A stretch of DNA of 8,721 nucleotides from Ruminococcaceae bacterium UBA1865. Its GTDB lineage: Bacteria; Bacillota; Clostridia; Oscillospirales; Acutalibacteraceae. Shown here piece by piece: positions 6,063-8,721 of the stretch. Every line of letters begins with the position of its first letter. The first letter of the stretch is position 1. The DNA is taken from positions 107,401 to 116,121 of the forward strand of contig DDHX01000064.1 in NCBI GenBank assembly GCA_002338255.1, written 5' to 3'. Below the pieces are notes generated by a model, which was not told the origin of the DNA, ran no database searches, and saw only the letters and a list, made by a program, of their open reading frames with translations. Position numbers and translations under genes: made by a program.

Positions 6063-6563
6063 ATGATGGAAAGTTTTTCTCATGCCAAAAAGCGGATTGC
6101 TGTCAGCGATAAAAATGGGCATACTATTTCTATATTGAAGAAAATTTTGGTTTTTTGCGACCGAGAGATCGAAGTGGCCGCCGCAGTCAGCAACCAATTC
6201 TTACAAAACGATAAGTTAACGTTATTACTCCTTTGCGATGCGGAGCAGGCGGACAGCGCAAGAAACTTTGCCCTTTGTGTTACAAATTATGAATTTACTG
6301 CGCTGCCGGCGCTCGCCGGGCTGAATTTGCTCACTTATTCGACGGTCAGTGACAGCGCCGATATCACCGTTAGAAACATTCGCCAAACCCCCGAAGGATT
6401 TACCGCATTTGAAATGATTGGGGTGGGCGTGATTGGCAGGGTGAAAATTGCGGGCGAAGAATTCGTCACACCTGCTTTGGCGGCAGCTGCGGCGGCAATT
6501 GCCTGCGGCATTCCGTTTGCCGAAGTACTGAATGCGCTGAATAACATTAATATTAATTGTTAA
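6063..6563 (+). CDS. Small Mur-ligase-like protein lacking the ATP-binding motif
   Basis: This 166-residue cytoplasmic protein occupies the place where murE and murF usually lie, between the PBP and mraY. Residues 85-165 follow the second half of the Mur ligase central domain: NLLTYSTVSDSADITVRNIR (88-107), a GFTAFEMIGVGVIGRVKIAG stretch, then ALAAAAAAIACGIPFAEVLNAL (138-159), matching the 'G.hnv.NalaAaA...Gi' helix of MurE/MurF. The protein stops where the C-terminal ligase domain should begin. Residues 1-84 show no P-loop (GTNGKTT-like) and only weak resemblance to the family. An AGAGGA site (6051-6056) lies 6 bases before ATG 6063 and 9 before ATG 6066; the ATG at 6057 touches the site and is unlikely. 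No remnants of the C-terminal domain follow. It cannot act as a ligase on what is visible; it may be a relic or a repurposed binding protein. Confidence 0.75.
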   Translation: MMESFSHAKKRIAVSDKNGHTISILKKILVFCDREIEVAAAVSNQFLQNDKLTLLLLCDAEQADSARNFALCVTNYEFTALPALAGLNLLTYSTVSDSADITVRNIRQTPEGFTAFEMIGVGVIGRVKIAGEEFVTPALAAAAAAIACGIPFAEVLNALNNININC

Positions 6564-6578
6564 AAAGCCGATATAGTA

Positions 6579-6587
6579 TGGTATAAT
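6579..6587 (+). promoter_or_regulatory. Extended -10 promoter candidate for mraY
   Basis: TGGTATAAT contains a perfect TATAAT (6582-6587) with the extended TGn element directly before it. The -35 is weak: TTAAAA at 6560-6565 (spacer 16) or TTGTTA at 6557-6562 (spacer 19). It begins 15 bases after the stop of the Mur-like gene and would give an mraY leader of about 128 bases. Confidence 0.65.
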
Positions 6588-6605
6588 TATAAAATATGCT
6601 TCCCT

Positions 6606-6686
6606 TTAAGGAATCACTTTTCGCGCAGTTCGGAAGAAATTTTGTCACAAGAGGGCATTGAAATTTATTCAGCGGTTCCTTAACCG
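6606..6686 (+). repeat. Alternative hairpins in the mraY leader
   Basis: TTAAGGAA (6606-6613) is an exact complement of TTCCTTAA (6676-6683), 62 bases apart. The second arm is also part of a local hairpin, CGGTT-CCTT-AACCG (6673-6686). The two pairings exclude each other. No T-run follows, so termination is unlikely; the mraY ribosome binding site is about 20 bases downstream. The functional meaning is unknown. Confidence 0.35.
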
Positions 6687-6721
6687 TGGGCAACAATGAT
6701 AAAAAGGTGGAGAAAGAACAT

Positions 6722-7729
6722 ATGAACTCAGTTTGGACTGCTGTTGCGGCAATTTTTTCTTTTGCACTTACCGCTTTACTTGGCAAGTGGATGGTACCAT
6801 TTTTACACAAAATAAATTTTGGTCAAACTATTCGTGAAATTGGGCCTAAATGGCATTTGAAAAAAAACGGAACGCCAACCATGGGTGGTTTTATGTTTAT
6901 CATCGGTATCGCGGTTACAACTGTTATTTGCGTGCCGCTTTATTACAGCATTACAAAACAAAATTCGCTGGAAATGCTTATGCGCACAAAAATTTTCGGT
7001 GGTTTGCTCATGGCGGTCGGCTTTGGGGCAATTGGTTTTTTTGATGATTATATCAAGGTTGTAAAAAAACGCAATCTTGGTTTGAATGTAAGACAAAAGC
7101 TCATTTTGCAGTTTATCGTCGCTGGTGCGTACCTTTATTCCCTGCATCTGGCGGGCAGTACCTCGGCGACCTTGATTCCGTTTGTTGGAAAAGTGGACTT
7201 GGGCGTATGGTTTTGGATTATTGCGGTGCTCGGCATTGTCGGCATGGTTAACGCCGTCAATTTTACCGACGGAATCGACGGTCTGAACGGTTCAGTAACT
7301 TTTTTTGTCGCACTGTTTTATATGATGATTTCCACAATGGTCGGTTCCTACGGAGTCAGTATTTTTGCCACCGCGGTGGCGGGCAGCTGCCTTGGATTTT
7401 TAATATGGAATTTTAACCCGGCTAAAGTATTTATGGGCGACACCGGCTCATTGTTTCTGGGAGGCATAGTGTGCGCTTTAGGGTTTGGGCTGAATCTTCC
7501 GATCTTGATTTTGCCGCTCGGTATCGTTTATATCGGCGAGATCTTATCGGTTGTTCTTCAAGTCGTCTATTTCAAGTTGACCCATGGGAAACGCCTGTTC
7601 AAGATGAGCCCGATTCATCATCAATTTGAACTTTGCGGCTGGAGCGAAGTGAAAATATGCCGTGTGTTCAGCGGTGTGACCGTTCTGTTTGGTATCGGTA
7701 CGATTCTGCTTGTCATGTTTGGATTCTAA
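6722..7729 (+). CDS. mraY: Phospho-N-acetylmuramoyl-pentapeptide-transferase MraY
   Basis: MraY is an integral membrane enzyme that transfers phospho-MurNAc-pentapeptide from UDP to undecaprenyl phosphate, producing lipid I. The 335-residue length and the pattern of about ten hydrophobic helices are normal. Key blocks are present: GPKWHLKKNGTPTMGG (41-56), the Mg-binding FFDDYIK with D108-D109, NAVNFTDGIDGLNG (177-190), FMGDTGSLFLGG with D240, and MSPIHHQFELCGWSE (295-309). The last block normally contains HHH; here it is H299-H300-Q301. ATG 6722 is chosen over the GTG at 6686 because GGTGGAG (6706-6712) lies 9 bases upstream of it and because the GTG start would add a polar tail not seen in the family. 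In many dcw clusters murD follows; here the next gene is an ftsW-type gene after 117 bases. Confidence 0.97.
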   Translation: MNSVWTAVAAIFSFALTALLGKWMVPFLHKINFGQTIREIGPKWHLKKNGTPTMGGFMFIIGIAVTTVICVPLYYSITKQNSLEMLMRTKIFGGLLMAVGFGAIGFFDDYIKVVKKRNLGLNVRQKLILQFIVAGAYLYSLHLAGSTSATLIPFVGKVDLGVWFWIIAVLGIVGMVNAVNFTDGIDGLNGSVTFFVALFYMMISTMVGSYGVSIFATAVAGSCLGFLIWNFNPAKVFMGDTGSLFLGGIVCALGFGLNLPILILPLGIVYIGEILSVVLQVVYFKLTHGKRLFKMSPIHHQFELCGWSEVKICRVFSGVTVLFGIGTILLVMFGF

Positions 7730-7846
7730 TCCGGTTTGTTTATGGCTAAAGTACATATACTATTATAAATTATGACAAATATTTCAGTCTTCTTGTGGTT
7801 TAATAACAAGTATCGTGTGTATTGAAATGAGGGGAGGGCGACAACC
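7730..7846 (+). other. 117-base mraY-ftsW intergenic stretch
   Basis: This A/T-rich gap holds TATACT (7756-7761) and other A/T hexamers without a matching -35, and a weak 5-bp repeat CTTGT/ACAAG (7792-7810) without a T-run. I see no firm promoter or terminator, so read-through from mraY into ftsW is the simplest reading. Only the ftsW ribosome binding site at 7830-7838 is clear. No murD sequence is present. Confidence 0.6.
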
Positions 7847-8721
7847 ATGAATAAAACCAAAGAAAAACCAATGGAAGCCCCCCGCCGCCGGGAAGCGCGC
7901 AGTGACACGCAACGGGAATTAAAAGAGCCTTCATTTACAAAGAAAATGCAGAAAAAGTTTCGAGTTTTCTCTGTGCGTTCGGGAATGGATATGCCTTTCC
8001 TGTTTTTAACGCTGACCCTGCTGATTATTGGTCTGGTGATGCTTTTTTCCGCAAGCTATGCCAATGCATATTACAGGCACGGCAGCAGCTACTTTTTCAT
8101 CAGCAAACAAGCCATTTTTGCTGTTTTAGGCGTTACGGCAATGATTTTTATTTCGTATTTTGATTATCACCATTTGCACAAGTTTGCAATTCCAATTTTG
8201 CTGTTTTCCTACATGGCATTGGTTCTGGTGCTATTTGTGAAAGGAACCGCCGGTGTTCACCGTTGGATTGAGTTGGGCCCGCTGGGTCAGTTCCAACCAT
8301 CGGAACTGGCAAAATTTGCAATTATTCTTGTATTTGCCCATTTAATTTCGATTAATTTTAAACGTATGGATACCTTCCGTTATGGGGTGCTGCCATATGT
8401 ACTGATTATGGGGTCGATGGCCGGGCTGCTCGTGCTTGAACCTCACATTTCGGCAACCGTCATCATTGTACTTTTGGCCTTTGTCATGCTGTTCATCGGC
8501 GGAGTTCGCCTGCGCTGGTTCGGGGTTGCACTTGGCGGGGCGGGCGCGGCGGTTGCGTATCTTGTCCTCTTCAGTAAAAAATTCAACTACGCCAATGATC
8601 GTATTGTTGCTTGGCTTGACCCCTTCTCAAACGCGACCAAGCAGTTGATTGAGGACACCTGGCAAACACGGCAGTCGCTTTACGCGATTGGTTCAGGCGG
8701 TCTGCTTGGGCTTGGACTGGG
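7847..8721 (+). CDS. ftsW: FtsW/SpoVE-type SEDS glycosyltransferase, 5' part
   Basis: The gene begins at ATG 7847, 8 bases after AGGGGAGGG (7830-7838), and runs off the right edge after 291 full codons; the usual length is 370-420. SEDS proteins polymerise glycan strands from lipid II in the membrane together with a class B PBP, here plausibly the one encoded at 3820-6036. Visible signs are a basic, charged cytoplasmic tail of about 45 residues, several hydrophobic helices from about residue 50, HRWIELGPLGQFQPSELAKF, EPHISAT, R-x-x-x-WLDPF (D258) and RQSLYAIGSGGLLGLGLG. The loop after WLDPF differs from the common DPxGxGYQ pattern: it reads SNATKQLIEDTWQ (261-273), about four residues longer, with Asn262 where Asp is usual. 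FtsW and SpoVE cannot be told apart from this part; position in the dcw cluster favours FtsW. Confidence 0.93.
   Translation, partial: MNKTKEKPMEAPRRREARSDTQRELKEPSFTKKMQKKFRVFSVRSGMDMPFLFLTLTLLIIGLVMLFSASYANAYYRHGSSYFFISKQAIFAVLGVTAMIFISYFDYHHLHKFAIPILLFSYMALVLVLFVKGTAGVHRWIELGPLGQFQPSELAKFAIILVFAHLISINFKRMDTFRYGVLPYVLIMGSMAGLLVLEPHISATVIIVLLAFVMLFIGGVRLRWFGVALGGAGAAVAYLVLFSKKFNYANDRIVAWLDPFSNATKQLIEDTWQTRQSLYAIGSGGLLGLGL

Noticed and set aside
6686..6721. GTG 6686 as the mraY start
   Set aside because: The extension is polar, not typical of MraY, and contains the ribosome binding site that serves ATG 6722.
7756..7761. TATACT as an ftsW promoter -10
   Set aside because: No -35 hexamer at 16-18 bases upstream.
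1..8721. CRISPR arrays, tRNA or rRNA genes, insertion sequences, attachment sites
   Set aside because: I looked for repeated spacer patterns, tRNA-like arms, transposase frames and terminal repeats and saw none; the window is nearly filled by housekeeping genes.

Overview
The window reads as a contiguous stretch of a Gram-positive, low-to-mid GC bacterial chromosome carrying the start of a dcw (division and cell wall) cluster. Protein-level flavour (clostridial type CoaD, RsmD, FtsW and MraY motifs, a class B PBP with two PASTA repeats, an FtsL-like bitopic protein) suggests class Clostridia, probably the Oscillospiraceae or a relative. That placement is an inference from remembered family patterns, not from a search.

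Positions 1-1369 hold a tightly coupled set: the 3' part of rsmD (16S rRNA methyltransferase), coaD (phosphopantetheine adenylyltransferase) and a coiled-coil protein. Both junctions are ATGA stop/start overlaps. The coiled-coil protein resembles a shortened version of the actinobacterial septation factor SepIVA. A clear intrinsic terminator at about 1394-1426 closes this unit.

Positions 1427-3509 hold a second unit. A strong sigma-A type promoter (1495-1523) is followed at once by four decamers with GTGG-like cores exactly 10 bp apart (1532-1571), the layout expected of an MraZ operator. Then come mraZ, rsmH and an ftsL-like gene. A good intrinsic terminator lies at 3578-3611, inside a 310-base non-coding gap (3510-3819).

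Positions 3820-8721 hold a class B penicillin-binding protein with two PASTA domains, a 166-residue protein that looks like a piece of a Mur ligase without its ATP-binding part, mraY, and the first 291 codons of an ftsW/spoVE-type SEDS gene that runs off the window. mraY has its own extended -10 promoter candidate. The usual murE, murF and murD genes are not at their common places (between the PBP and mraY, and between mraY and ftsW). Only the small Mur-ligase-like protein stands in the murE/murF slot.

Together the genes cover lipid I synthesis (MraY), septal glycan polymerisation and crosslinking (FtsW with the PBP), divisome assembly (FtsL, perhaps the SepIVA-like protein) and feedback transcription control (MraZ). 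Rather than a wholly new system, the unusual points are local: the Mur-ligase relic, the SepIVA-like protein in a probable Firmicute, changes in conserved motifs of CoaD, FtsW and MraY, and an mraZ leader with no Shine-Dalgarno sequence and two competing hairpins.
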